Below, in pieces: positions 33,722 through 43,343 of a stretch of 64,000 bases of DNA; the first letter of the stretch is position 1, and every line of letters starts with the position of its first letter. Below the pieces are notes generated by a model that was given only the letters and a program-made list of their open reading frames with translations, was not told where the DNA came from and did not search any database. Source of the stretch: Micromonospora chaiyaphumensis. Its GTDB lineage: Bacteria > Actinomycetota > Actinomycetes > Mycobacteriales > Micromonosporaceae. The stretch covers positions 496,001 to 560,000 of the forward strand of contig NZ_FMCS01000004.1 in NCBI RefSeq assembly GCF_900091435.1. Reading direction: 5' to 3'. Made by a program: the position numbers and the translations under genes.

Positions 33722-36700
33722 ATGCGCACGCGCCGCACCTTCGCCGCGCTCGCGACCACCGCCGCCGTCTCCGTCACGGCCATCGGGATCGCACCCCCCG
33801 CGGCCAGCGCCGCGCCCACCGACCTGTTCATCTCCGAGTACGTCGAAGGCTCGTCCAACAACAAGGCCGTCGAGCTCTACAACGGCACCGGCGCGCCGAT
33901 CGACCTGGCCGCCGCCGGCTACCAGCTCCAGCTCTTCTTCAACGGCGCCACCACCTCGACGAACGTGCCGCTGACCGGCACCGTCGCATCCGGTGACGCC
34001 TTCGTCTTCGCCGCCTCGACGGCCGCGCCGGCGATCCTCGCCCAGGCCGACCAGACCTACGGCGGCTCGCTCTACAACGGCGACGACGCGATCGTGCTGC
34101 GCAAGGGCACCACGGTGGTCGACTCGATCGGCCAGGTCGGCGTCGACCCGGGCAGCGAGTGGGGCACCGGGCTCACGAGCACGGCCGACAACACGCTGCG
34201 CCGGCTGCCCTCGGTGAGCGCCGGTGACACCGACCCGGCGAACGCCTTCGACCCGGCCGTGCAGTGGGAGGGCTTCGCCACCGACACCTTCGACGGGCTG
34301 GGCAGCCACCGCATCGACGACGGCGGCCCGGTCGACCAGGCCCCGACGCTGACCTGCGGCGGCACGCTGACCCTGGAGGCGGGCGCCACCGCCACCCGCG
34401 AGGTCACCGCCACCGACGCCGACGACACCGTCACCGACCTCGCGGTCACCGCGGTCACCCCGGCGCCGGCGAGCGGCTCGATCAGCCGTACCGCGTTCAC
34501 GCCGGCCGCCGCGGCCGGTGGCACGGCCACCGCCACGCTGACCGCCACCGGCCTCCCGGCCGGCGCCTACTCGGTCACCGTCACCTCGACCGACGCCGAG
34601 GGCGGCACCGCGACCTGCACCCTGACCGTGCAGGCCACCGCCGTGCTGTCGGTGGGCGAGGTGCAGGGCCGCACCGGTGACGACGAGGACGGCCGCACCG
34701 ACCGGTCGCCGTTCGCCCCGGCCAGCGGCAACGGCACCAGCTCCATGCTCTACGACGTGCGCGGTGTGATCACCCAGAAGTCGCTGACCCGCACCTCGGC
34801 CGGCGCCGACCAGTGGGGCTTCTACCTGCAGAGCCGCACCGGCTCCGAGGACGGCGACGCGCTCACCTCGGACGGCATCTTCGTCTTCATGGGCTCCTTC
34901 ACCACGCTGATCGGCGGCTACGCCCCGACCGTCGGCGACGAGGTGGTGCTGCGCGGCCGGGTCTCCGAGTACTTCAACCAGACCCAGCTCTCCAGCGCCT
35001 CCCTGGTGCGCAAGCTCGACTCCGGGCTGGACGTGGACACCGCCGTCCGCGTGGACGACGCCCGGCCGCCGGCCGACGCTGCCGCCGCCGGCCGGTTCTG
35101 GGAGCGACACGAGGGCGAGCGGATGCGCGTCCGATCCGGCAGCGGGGTTTCCGCCCCGCGGCACATCTTCGCGTCCACCCTGGACTCCGAGGTCTACGTG
35201 CTGGACCGCGAGGACCCGATCATGAAGCGGTCCGACCCGTACGCCCGCCGGGTGTTCCGGGACGCGCACCCGCTGGACGACATCCCCGGCACGCTCTTCG
35301 ACAACGGCAACTACCAGCGGATCCTGCTGGGTGCCGGCGGCGTCAAGGCGACCGCCGCGGACTCGACCGCGCTGCTGCCCGAGGCCCGCACCTTCGACAC
35401 GCTGACCGAGGACGCCTACGGCGCCATCTCGTACGCGTTCAGCAAGTACAGCGTGCAGCCCGAGCAGCTCACGCTGACCGGCGGCGCGGACCCGGCGGAG
35501 AACAGCCCGCCGCGGCCGGCCGACCGGGGCAGCGAGGTCGCGGTCGCCACCTACAACGTGGAGAACCTGTACGACTACCGCGACGACCCGTTCGACGGCT
35601 GTGACTTCACCGGCAACTCGGGCTGCCCGGGCGTGAGCCCGCCGTTCGACTACGTGCCGGCCAGCGAGGCGGCGTACACCGAGAAGCTGGGTGTGCAGGC
35701 GCGGCAGATCACCGGTGCCCTGCACAGCCCGGACCTGGTGCTCGTGCAGGAGGCCGAGGACCAGGACATCTGCACGGTGGCCGACGGCAAGCTGGTCTGC
35801 GGTGACACGAACAACGCCGACGGCGCGCCGGACACCGTCCAGGAGCTGGCGCTGGCCATCGCGGCGGCCGGCGGTCCCGCCTACGCGGCGGCGTACGACC
35901 GGACCGGCGCGGACGCCCGGGGCATCGCCTCGGCGTTCCTCTACCGCACCGACCGGCTGACGCTGGCCGAGGCGAACGCCGCCGACCCGCTGCTGGGCTC
36001 GGCGCCGACCGTGCAGTACCGCTCGGCGGCGCTGCCGTCGAACGCGGACGTGCAGAACCCGAAGGGGTTCAACGCCGTGCTGCCGGCCGACGTGGACCGC
36101 TCGACCGGCGTGGACGGCAGCAACGTCTACACCCGGGCCGTCCAGCTGGCCAAGTTCACCGTGGCGGCGGCGCCCGGCTCGGCGGAGCACTTCACGCTGT
36201 GGGCGGCCACCAACCACTTCTCGTCCGGTCCGGACACCCGGGTCGGGCAGCGGCGGGAGCAGGCCGCGTACGGGGCGGCGCTCGTGCAGGCCGTCGAGGC
36301 GGCCGACCCGAACGCGCGGGTGATCTACGGCGGTGACCTGAACGTCTTCCCGCGTCCGGACGACCCGATCGCCACGGCCGCGAACCCGACCCCGTCGGAC
36401 CAGCTCGCCCCGCTGTACCAGGCCGGCCTGCACAACCTGTGGGACGACCTGGTGGCGGACGTGCCGGCTGCGGCGTACTCGTACACGTACGACGGGCAGG
36501 CGCAGACGTTGGACAACCTCTTCGTCAACGACGCGCTGCACGCGGACCTCGTGCAGGTACGCACGGCGCACATCAACGCCGACTACCCCACCGACGCCGA
36601 GGGCCTGGGCGACCGGGGCGCCAGCGACCACGACCCGCAGGTGGCGAGGTTCCGCTCCCGCGCGTCGCTGAGCGTCTCCGACGCCGCCGTCGCCGAGGGC

Positions 36701-36994
36701 GACAAGGGCGACACCACCATGACCTTCACGGTGACCGTCTCCCGCCCGCTCTCGGAGCCGGCCCTCATCTGCGCCACCACCTACGGCACCACGGCGCAGG
36801 CCGGGTCGGACTACGACCCGTACGTGGGCTGCAAGACCCTGGCCGCCGGCCAGACCTCGCTGACCTTCCCGGTGACCGTGCGCGGTGACCGGAAGCGCGA
36901 GGCGGACGAGCAGCTCAAGCTGTACGTGGCGGGCGTGCCGGGCCTCCGGCTCGCCGACGTGAGCGGCATCGGCACCATTCGCAACGACGACTGA
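33722..36994 (+). CDS. Large secreted nuclease: lamin-tail, Ig-like, OB-like, EEP nuclease and Calx-beta domains
   Basis: This 1090-residue protein has a Sec signal peptide (1-30, PAASA|AP). A lamin-tail domain (about 32-190; DLFISEYVEGSSNNKAVELYN) is followed by an Ig-like segment (200-300) and an ExeM-type OB-like region (305-440). The endonuclease/exonuclease/phosphatase domain spans about 600-975: ATYNVENLYD, LVLVQEAED, YGGDLNVF and GASDHDP give the Asn, Glu, Asp/Asn and Asp-His catalytic set. The C-terminus is a Calx-beta module. It resembles ExeM/NucH extracellular DNases and should degrade extracellular DNA for nutrients or biofilm control. GGAGGCTCC precedes the ATG. Confidence 0.9.
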   Translation: MRTRRTFAALATTAAVSVTAIGIAPPAASAAPTDLFISEYVEGSSNNKAVELYNGTGAPIDLAAAGYQLQLFFNGATTSTNVPLTGTVASGDAFVFAASTAAPAILAQADQTYGGSLYNGDDAIVLRKGTTVVDSIGQVGVDPGSEWGTGLTSTADNTLRRLPSVSAGDTDPANAFDPAVQWEGFATDTFDGLGSHRIDDGGPVDQAPTLTCGGTLTLEAGATATREVTATDADDTVTDLAVTAVTPAPASGSISRTAFTPAAAAGGTATATLTATGLPAGAYSVTVTSTDAEGGTATCTLTVQATAVLSVGEVQGRTGDDEDGRTDRSPFAPASGNGTSSMLYDVRGVITQKSLTRTSAGADQWGFYLQSRTGSEDGDALTSDGIFVFMGSFTTLIGGYAPTVGDEVVLRGRVSEYFNQTQLSSASLVRKLDSGLDVDTAVRVDDARPPADAAAAGRFWERHEGERMRVRSGSGVSAPRHIFASTLDSEVYVLDREDPIMKRSDPYARRVFRDAHPLDDIPGTLFDNGNYQRILLGAGGVKATAADSTALLPEARTFDTLTEDAYGAISYAFSKYSVQPEQLTLTGGADPAENSPPRPADRGSEVAVATYNVENLYDYRDDPFDGCDFTGNSGCPGVSPPFDYVPASEAAYTEKLGVQARQITGALHSPDLVLVQEAEDQDICTVADGKLVCGDTNNADGAPDTVQELALAIAAAGGPAYAAAYDRTGADARGIASAFLYRTDRLTLAEANAADPLLGSAPTVQYRSAALPSNADVQNPKGFNAVLPADVDRSTGVDGSNVYTRAVQLAKFTVAAAPGSAEHFTLWAATNHFSSGPDTRVGQRREQAAYGAALVQAVEAADPNARVIYGGDLNVFPRPDDPIATAANPTPSDQLAPLYQAGLHNLWDDLVADVPAAAYSYTYDGQAQTLDNLFVNDALHADLVQVRTAHINADYPTDAEGLGDRGASDHDPQVARFRSRASLSVSDAAVAEGDKGDTTMTFTVTVSRPLSEPALICATTYGTTAQAGSDYDPYVGCKTLAAGQTSLTFPVTVRGDRKREADEQLKLYVAGVPGLRLADVSGIGTIRNDD

Positions 36995-37010
36995 CAGCGG
37001 CACCGCGAAG

Positions 37011-37048
37011 CGGCCCGTCGTCCGGCTCACCAGCCGGACGGCGGGCCG
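37011..37048. terminator. Terminator hairpin overlapping a stop codon
   Basis: A 17-bp stem (CGGCCCGTCGTCCGGCT, one mismatch) with a CACC loop lies between the convergent nuclease and XRE genes. It covers the XRE stop codon and last codons, so it can serve both directions. Confidence 0.7.
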
Positions 37049-37599
37049 TTGCGGTAGCCGCACCGCTGCGGGTCGGGCGGCGGCGCCACGCCGCGGTACT
37101 TGGCCACGCGCACCTCCCACTGACTGCGCCGGCGGAGGGCGTCGCGGTATGCCCGGTCCCGGTAGAAGGTCTCCGGCGGGCGGGCCAGCCCGTAGAGATC
37201 GGCCCACCACTCCCCCGGCTCCGGGTCGGCGATCACGTCCAGGTGGGACGGATATCGTCGCTCGGCGCCGTCGCGCAGGTCGTCGCGGTCCCGCATCGGC
37301 GCCAGCACACGGCCGAACTCGTCGACCACGGCGAGCCGGAACCCGGCCACGCCGATGATCCGACGCAGCATGGTGATGCTCGGGGTCAGGGTGCCGGCCT
37401 CGATCCGCCCGATGGTCGTGGGGTGCACCCGGGCGACCCGGGCGAGTTCCCGCTGGCTCACGTCGGCCCGGCGGCGGACCGCGCGGACGATGCCCGAAGC
37501 GGGCCACGGGATGTCGAAGGGCTCGGTGAGCATCGTGGGCGGCTCGACAGGTTCATCGGCCGCGACCGGCGGCTCGCCAGGAGTGTCCAGGGCGCTCAT
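37027..37599 (-). CDS. XRE-family helix-turn-helix protein
   Basis: The protein is 190 residues with the chosen ATG; the start is uncertain because no ribosome site is evident. An internal Met at MLTEPFDIPW is another option. The XRE helix-turn-helix spans about 35-95 (VRRRADVSQRELARVARVHPTTIGRIEAGTLTPSITMLRRI). The C-terminal half (ERRYPSHLDVI, WWADLYGLARPPETFYRDR) is Trp/Tyr/Arg-rich and unlike known effector domains; it may bind a partner or toxin. No toxin-like gene is adjacent. Confidence 0.82.
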   Translation of the reverse strand: MSALDTPGEPPVAADEPVEPPTMLTEPFDIPWPASGIVRAVRRRADVSQRELARVARVHPTTIGRIEAGTLTPSITMLRRIIGVAGFRLAVVDEFGRVLAPMRDRDDLRDGAERRYPSHLDVIADPEPGEWWADLYGLARPPETFYRDRAYRDALRRRSQWEVRVAKYRGVAPPPDPQRCGYRNGPPSGW

Positions 37600-38075
37600 G
37601 GACCCAGGGTCTTTCCGCGCGCCCGAAGGCGGCAACCCCGACCGGTCCGGCTGTGGACAACCGCGCCGCCTGTGGACAGGTCGCGCCTCGCCGGCGGCCT
37701 GTGCCATCACCTGCCCGCAGGACAGGAGACCGTGACCGAGCGTGAGGAAGGTGGTGCGTCACCCAACGTGACCCGCCCTGGCCGCCCGTCAGAGCAACTG
37801 CGGCTGAAGGAAGCCACCAATATGGACAAGAGAAGGCGCGTTCGCGGCGACAAGCCCGCCCTCCCCACCCCGCTTTGCTCTGCAGCCAGATACGCACCGG
37901 GCACGGACGGTTGCCGCTGCGCCGATGGCTGCAGAGCAAAGCGAGCGAGGGCGGGGGTCGGGGTCGCGCATGTTCGGTACGCAGAGTGACGATGGGCGGC
38001 CACGTGTACTGAGGCAGGGCGCCGAGGCAACCGGCTCGGATGCGGGTACCGGCCGCTCCGTCCTTGCGAGGAGCC
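37600..38075. other. Gene-poor 475-base region with palindrome
   Basis: No convincing gene is seen. A frame of about 85 codons beginning GTG at 37732 (MTEREEGGASPN) has an AGGAG at close range, but it reads straight through the 37871 palindrome, whose translation is Cys/Ala/Arg-rich and unlike a protein. I regard it as non-coding or decayed. The region also holds the promoter space of the XRE gene. Confidence 0.5.
37871..37943. repeat. Long intergenic palindrome (TTTGCTCTGCAGCC family)
   Basis: A perfect 18-bp inverted repeat (CGCTTTGCTCTGCAGCCA and complement) has a 37-base loop. Beyond the arms the flanks continue as imperfect G/C-rich complements for about 20 bases. It lies well upstream of the sigma-factor promoter and is not positioned as a terminator of either neighbour. 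It looks like a mobile or REP-like element. Confidence 0.7.
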
Positions 38076-38104
38076 GGGAACGAAACCCGCCCCCGGAGCG
38101 TGTA
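38076..38104 (+). promoter_or_regulatory. ECF-type autoregulatory promoter candidate
   Basis: GGGAAC (-35, containing the ECF-typical GGAAC) and CGTGTA (-10, CGT) are 17 bases apart. The sigma-factor ATG follows six bases later, predicting a leaderless, self-activated message. Confidence 0.5.
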
Positions 38105-38110
38105 CCGGAC

Positions 38111-38644
38111 ATGGGAAGCCACCTCTCGGCCCCGCCCGGTCCGCCGGACGTGCTGCCACGCGACCGCGACACGTCCCCGCACCTGCCGTTCGAGCAGTTC
38201 TACCGGGACCAGGTGGACCGGATCCACCGCGCGCTCGCGCTGGCCGTCGGGGACAGCGCGGTGGCCCGAGAGGCGACCGACGAGGCGATGACCCGGGCGT
38301 ACGCCCGGTGGGACCGGGTGCGCCGGCTGGACAACCCGGGCGGCTGGGTCTTCCGGGTCGGGCTGAACTGGGCCACCTCGTGGTGGCGGAAGGTGCGCCG
38401 GGAACGGCCACCGGCCGAGGACCGGCACCCGGCGACAGCCGCCCCTGATCCCGCCGGGCTGGCCGCCCGGTCCGCCCTGGAGCGGTTGCCTGCCGGCCAG
38501 CGCACCGTCATCGTCTGCCGGGTGCTGCTGGACCTCTCCACCGCCGAGACCGCCGCCGTGCTGGACCTGACCGAGGGCACCGTCCGCAGCCGCCTCTCCC
38601 GGGGGCTGGCCGAGCTGCGGGCCACGCTGGCCGAGGAGGAGTGA
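38111..38644 (+). CDS. ECF-family RNA polymerase sigma factor
   Basis: This 177-residue protein is a minimal ECF sigma factor. Region 2 covers about 20-85 (FEQFYRDQVDRIHRALALAVGD, ATDEAMTRAYARWDRVRRLDNPGGWVFRVGLNWA). Region 4 covers 115-175 (ALERLPAGQRTVIVCRVLLDLSTAETAAVLDLTEGTVRSRLSRGLAELR). The chosen ATG fits the ECF promoter upstream, while longer in-frame extensions run through low-complexity sequence. The downstream membrane protein starts inside its stop codon and may be its anti-sigma or sensor partner. Region 2 fits the SigE-family-like group found in Actinobacteria. Confidence 0.88.
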   Translation: MGSHLSAPPGPPDVLPRDRDTSPHLPFEQFYRDQVDRIHRALALAVGDSAVAREATDEAMTRAYARWDRVRRLDNPGGWVFRVGLNWATSWWRKVRRERPPAEDRHPATAAPDPAGLAARSALERLPAGQRTVIVCRVLLDLSTAETAAVLDLTEGTVRSRLSRGLAELRATLAEEE

Positions 38645-39800
38645 CCGTGGACGTACCCGAGGACCTGGCCGAGCTGGTCCACCGCGCTGCTCGCGCGACC
38701 GCGCCGTACCCGGCGGATCTGGCGGATCTACGCCGGCGGGCCCGGGCCCGCCGGCACCGGCGGGCCCGGACGGCCGTGGTGGGCCTGGTGGTCCTGGTCG
38801 CGCTCACCGGTGGCGCCGTGCCGCTGCTCGTCGGCGAGCATCGGCCGGCCGCACCGCTGGCCACGCCGTCGCCCTTGCCGTCGCCGTCCGCTCCCAGCTC
38901 ACCGCCGACCCCTGCGCCGGCGCAGCGGCTGCTGCTCAGCGGCGATGGCGGCACCGTTCGACCGCACCCGACCGGCCCGGAGATCGGTCTGGTCAGCGGC
39001 GTCGCGGACGAGCTGCGCAGCGACGGCTCGGTCGTCACGCACCGGGTGCCTGCCGGCTGGCAGGAGACCGTGGCGCTGCCCGACGGACGGCTGGTCGGCC
39101 TCAAGCTCACCGACCTCATGCCCGGCGTGCGGCGGACGGACGGCCCGGACGTGGCGGGCCTCTCCGTCAAGCTCATGGTGCTCAGCGCCGACGGACGCGT
39201 CGAGGTCGGCCGGGAGATCCGGGTCCGGGGCCAGGCCCTCGGACTGGCCGGCGCCGACGCACGGTACGCCTACCTGGTCCGGGACGGAGTGGGCCTGGTG
39301 TCTCACGAGCTGACCACCGGCCGGGAGAAGACCCTGATCCGGGTGCCGACGAAGGTCGACGGCGAGCTGCCGTTCCGCGACGCCGACGTGACGGCCGCCC
39401 GCGTGGTGTCGGTGACCGGCCCGGCCGACCTGACCCGCTGCCAGCTCGACGTGCGCCGGCTGGCCGGTGGGAGCCGGCTGTCGCGGCTGACGGTGGCCGG
39501 CGAGTGCGCCCCGTCGGTCCGGCTCTCCCCGGACGGCAACCTCGTCGCGGTCCCCTACCGCCGCCCGAGCGGTCGGAACCTCGACTACCGGCTGGCGATC
39601 CTGGACACGGCTACCGGCCAGCTCCGGGCCGACCAGCCGCTCGGGACGGCCAGCCCGGCCTACGGCCTGGCGGGCGGCGGGACGTGGGGTGCCGCCTGGG
39701 TCGACGACACCACCGTCCGCGTGGTGTGGGCGCAGCTACCGGACCCACCCCGGAAGGTCTACCGCGTGGCGGAGCTGGCCCGGGTGGTGACCGTCGACGT

Positions 39801-39807
<7 letters not shown>
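38641..39807 (+). CDS. Single-pass membrane protein with extracytoplasmic beta-propeller-like domain, sigma-factor partner
   Basis: The 388 residues include a short cytosolic N-domain (1-40, [17 protein letters not shown]) and one membrane helix (about 43-63). A Pro/Ser linker (70-98) precedes an outer domain of repeating beta strands ([54 protein letters not shown]) with WD/TolB-like character. GTG overlaps the sigma stop by 3 bases, so the two are cotranslated. The topology (small inside domain, large outside sensor) fits a transmembrane anti-sigma regulator, but there is no HxxxCxxC zinc motif. Seven bases at the 3' end overlap the convergent hemB gene. Confidence 0.75.
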
Positions 39808-40784
<977 letters not shown>

Positions 40785-40797
40785 GAGGGGCCTCCTG

Positions 40798-42378
40798 TCA
40801 GCGGAACCTCAGGGCGGTCGGGCCCTGCACCTTCGAGCCCCGGCGCTGCTTGGCCGGCATGGCGGCGAGCTTCTCGCGCAGCTCGACGGCGTAGGCGGCG
40901 AGCGCCTCCACCAGGTCGGGCACCGAGGCGTGCGGCGGCTGCACGTCGACCCGCAGGCCGAACTCCGTGGCGGTCTCCGCCGTCTTGGGCCCGATAACGG
41001 CAACAACGGTACGCGCGTGCGGCTTCCCGGCGATGCCGACCAGGTTCCGGACGGTCGAGGACGAGGTGAAGAGCACCGCGTCGAACCCGCCCGACTTGAT
41101 CGCGTCGCGGATCTCGGCGGGCGGCGGCGCGGCCCGGACGGTCCGGTACGCGGTCACGTCGTCGACCTCCCAGCCCCGCTCGGTGAGGCCGGCGGCCAGG
41201 GTCTCGGTGGCGATGTCGGCGCGCGGCAGCAGCACCCGGCCGACCGGGTCGAGGATCTCGTCGTGCGGCGAGAACTCGGCCAGCAGGCCCTCGGAGGACT
41301 GCTCCCCGGAGGGGATCAGCTCCGGCTGGATGCCGAAGGCACGGACCGCCTCGGCGGTGGCCTCGCCGATGCAGGCGATCTTGACGCCGCCGAAGTGGCG
41401 GGCGTCCAGGCCGTGCTCGGCGAACTTCTCCCAGACCGCCCGGACCGCGTTCACCGAGGTGAAGATCACCCAGGCGTACCGGCCGTCGACCAGGCCCTTG
41501 ACCGCCCGCTCCATCTGGGCGGGGGTGCGCGGCGGCTCGACCGCGATGGTCGGCACCTCGCAGGGGATCGCCCCGTACGCCCGCAGCCGCGCGCTCATGG
41601 CGCCGGCCTGCTCCTTGGTCCGGGGTACGAGCACCTTCCAGCCGTACAGCGGGCGGTTCTCCCACCAGCTCAGCTTGTCGCGGTCGGAGACGCCCGCGCC
41701 CACGGTGAGCACGACCCGGCCGGTGAAGCCGAGCGCCGCCGCGACGAAGGAGTCCACGGTCGACGTGGTGGTGTACTGCGTCTCGCCGGTGCCGTCGCCG
41801 GTCACCGCGACGGGGGTGGCGCCGTCCACACCGGCGGCCAGCAGGCCGTCCCGGACGGCGGCCAGGTCACCGGCGTCCACCGCGACGGCCAGGGAGCCCC
41901 GGGCCACGGCCGCGGCCAGCGCGTCGAAGTCCAGCGTGGTGACGTCCTCGACGTCGGCGGCGGTGCGTACCCCGGGCAGCGGCACGCCGGCGTAGGTGGC
42001 CACGCCCTCGGCCTGGCCGACGCCCGGCACCACCTCGAAGTGCGCGGCGGTACGCGCGACCGCCTGCACCTCCTTGACCACCGAGTCGTGGCCGAACGGG
42101 TCACCGGCGACCAGGTGCACGGCGTTCTGGCCGGACCGGGCCGCGGAGATCAGCACCTTCGCCACGTCCCCCGGCACACCCTCGGCGGGGCTGAACTCGG
42201 CGTCGGGCCTGGCCTGGGCGCGGACGTGCTCGAGCAGCGACTCGGGGACTCCCCGGTCGTACACCACCTGGTCGGCGTCGACCAGGGCGTCCAGCGCCCG
42301 GCGGGTCAGCAGGCCCGGGTCGCCGGGACCGGCCCCGACGAACGCGATCCGGCCTACGGGCTTACGGGTGCGGGTCAT
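40798..42378 (-). CDS. hemD: Fused SUMT-like/uroporphyrinogen-III synthase
   Basis: This is a 526-residue two-domain protein. The N-terminal half (about 8-250) has the tetrapyrrole methylase fold ([20 protein letters not shown]). The usual catalytic motifs are changed: RLKGGDPFxFGRGGEE reads [16 protein letters not shown] here, and YAGIPLTHRG reads [12 protein letters not shown]. Methyltransferase activity is therefore doubtful. The C-terminal half (about 265-500: [47 protein letters not shown]) is HemD, which cyclises hydroxymethylbilane to uroporphyrinogen III. Start overlaps hemC stop by 4 bases. The fusion is normal for Actinobacteria. Confidence 0.93.
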   Translation of the reverse strand: MTRTRKPVGRIAFVGAGPGDPGLLTRRALDALVDADQVVYDRGVPESLLEHVRAQARPDAEFSPAEGVPGDVAKVLISAARSGQNAVHLVAGDPFGHDSVVKEVQAVARTAAHFEVVPGVGQAEGVATYAGVPLPGVRTAADVEDVTTLDFDALAAAVARGSLAVAVDAGDLAAVRDGLLAAGVDGATPVAVTGDGTGETQYTTTSTVDSFVAAALGFTGRVVLTVGAGVSDRDKLSWWENRPLYGWKVLVPRTKEQAGAMSARLRAYGAIPCEVPTIAVEPPRTPAQMERAVKGLVDGRYAWVIFTSVNAVRAVWEKFAEHGLDARHFGGVKIACIGEATAEAVRAFGIQPELIPSGEQSSEGLLAEFSPHDEILDPVGRVLLPRADIATETLAAGLTERGWEVDDVTAYRTVRAAPPPAEIRDAIKSGGFDAVLFTSSSTVRNLVGIAGKPHARTVVAVIGPKTAETATEFGLRVDVQPPHASVPDLVEALAAYAVELREKLAAMPAKQRRGSKVQGPTALRFR

Positions 42379-43343
42379 TCTGTGCTCCCAAATTGCTGGG
42401 TCCCCGGGCCGGCGTGTCCTTCTTGGCCGAGGATCGAGTCGGCGCCGAGTTCGAGGAGTTCGGCGGCGAGTGCCTTGCCGATCTCCGCCGCGTCGGCGGG
42501 CGTTCCGGTGCGGGACAGCCGGAGGTCACGGGTGCCGTCCGGGCTGATCACCGCCCCGCGCAGGTAGATCTCTTCGCCGGCGTCACCCTCGGCGAGTTCG
42601 CCGTAGGCGGCGACAGGCGCGCTGCACCCGGCCTCCAGGGTGGCCAGCAGTGCCCGCTCCGCGACGACCGCGGCGCGGGACGGTGCGTGGTCGAGCACGC
42701 CGAGCAGCTCGACCAGGTCCTGATCGTCGATCCGGCACTCCACGGCCAGCGCACCCTGGGCGGGCGCGGGCAGCATCAGCATCGGATCGAGCGTCTCGGT
42801 GATCGCGTCGGTGCGGCCGAGGCGGGCGAGCCCGGCCCGGGCCAGCACGACCGCGTCGAGGTCGGCCTCCGGGCCGAGCACCCGGCCGAGGCGGGTGTCG
42901 ACGTTGCCCCGGATCGGGGTGACCTCCAGCTGCATGCCGAGGGCGTGCAGCTGGGCGATGCGGCGCAGCGCGCCGGTGCCGACCCGCGCGCCGGGCGGCA
43001 GCTCGGCGAGGGTGCGGCCGTCCTTGGCGACCAGCGCGTCCCGCGGGTCCTGCCGGGTCGGCACGGCCGCGATGTGCAGGCCGGGCGCCCCCGCGGTGGG
43101 CAGGTCCTTGTACGAGTGGACGGCGAAGTCGATCTCCCGCGCGGTCAGCGCGTCGCGCAGCGCGGAGACGAAGACGCCGACGCCGAGCCGGTGCACCGGG
43201 GCCGTGGAGCGGTCGCCGGCGGTCACCACCTCGACCAGCTCGACCGGGCGGCCGGTGGCCGCGGTGAGCGCCTCGGCGACGTGGCCGGACTGGGCCATCG
43301 CCAGGGCGCTGCCCCGGGTGCCGAGGCGCAGGGGGGCGGTCAT
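42375..43343 (-). CDS. hemC: Hydroxymethylbilane synthase (porphobilinogen deaminase)
   Basis: This 322-residue enzyme polymerises four porphobilinogens into hydroxymethylbilane. RLGTRGSALAMAQ opens domain 1; D80 in HSYKDLPT is the catalytic Asp. C240 in LEAGCSAPVAAY carries the covalent dipyrromethane cofactor, and RGNVDTRL and PAPAQGALAVE are conserved substrate contacts. The ATG overlaps the hemA stop by 4 bases and the stop overlaps hemD by 4, so the three are translated as a coupled block. Confidence 0.96.
   Translation of the reverse strand: MTAPLRLGTRGSALAMAQSGHVAEALTAATGRPVELVEVVTAGDRSTAPVHRLGVGVFVSALRDALTAREIDFAVHSYKDLPTAGAPGLHIAAVPTRQDPRDALVAKDGRTLAELPPGARVGTGALRRIAQLHALGMQLEVTPIRGNVDTRLGRVLGPEADLDAVVLARAGLARLGRTDAITETLDPMLMLPAPAQGALAVECRIDDQDLVELLGVLDHAPSRAAVVAERALLATLEAGCSAPVAAYGELAEGDAGEEIYLRGAVISPDGTRDLRLSRTGTPADAAEIGKALAAELLELGADSILGQEGHAGPGTQQFGSTE

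Noticed and set aside
33638..37507. A 1289-codon open frame on the minus strand opposite the secreted nuclease
   Set aside because: It is a codon-bias shadow of the + strand gene: Val/Gly/Arg/His-rich, no domain, and overlapping a well-supported gene over its whole length.
37732..37989. An 85-codon small gene beginning GTG
   Set aside because: It reads through the perfect palindrome, loses protein-like composition there and has only a closely spaced AGGAG.
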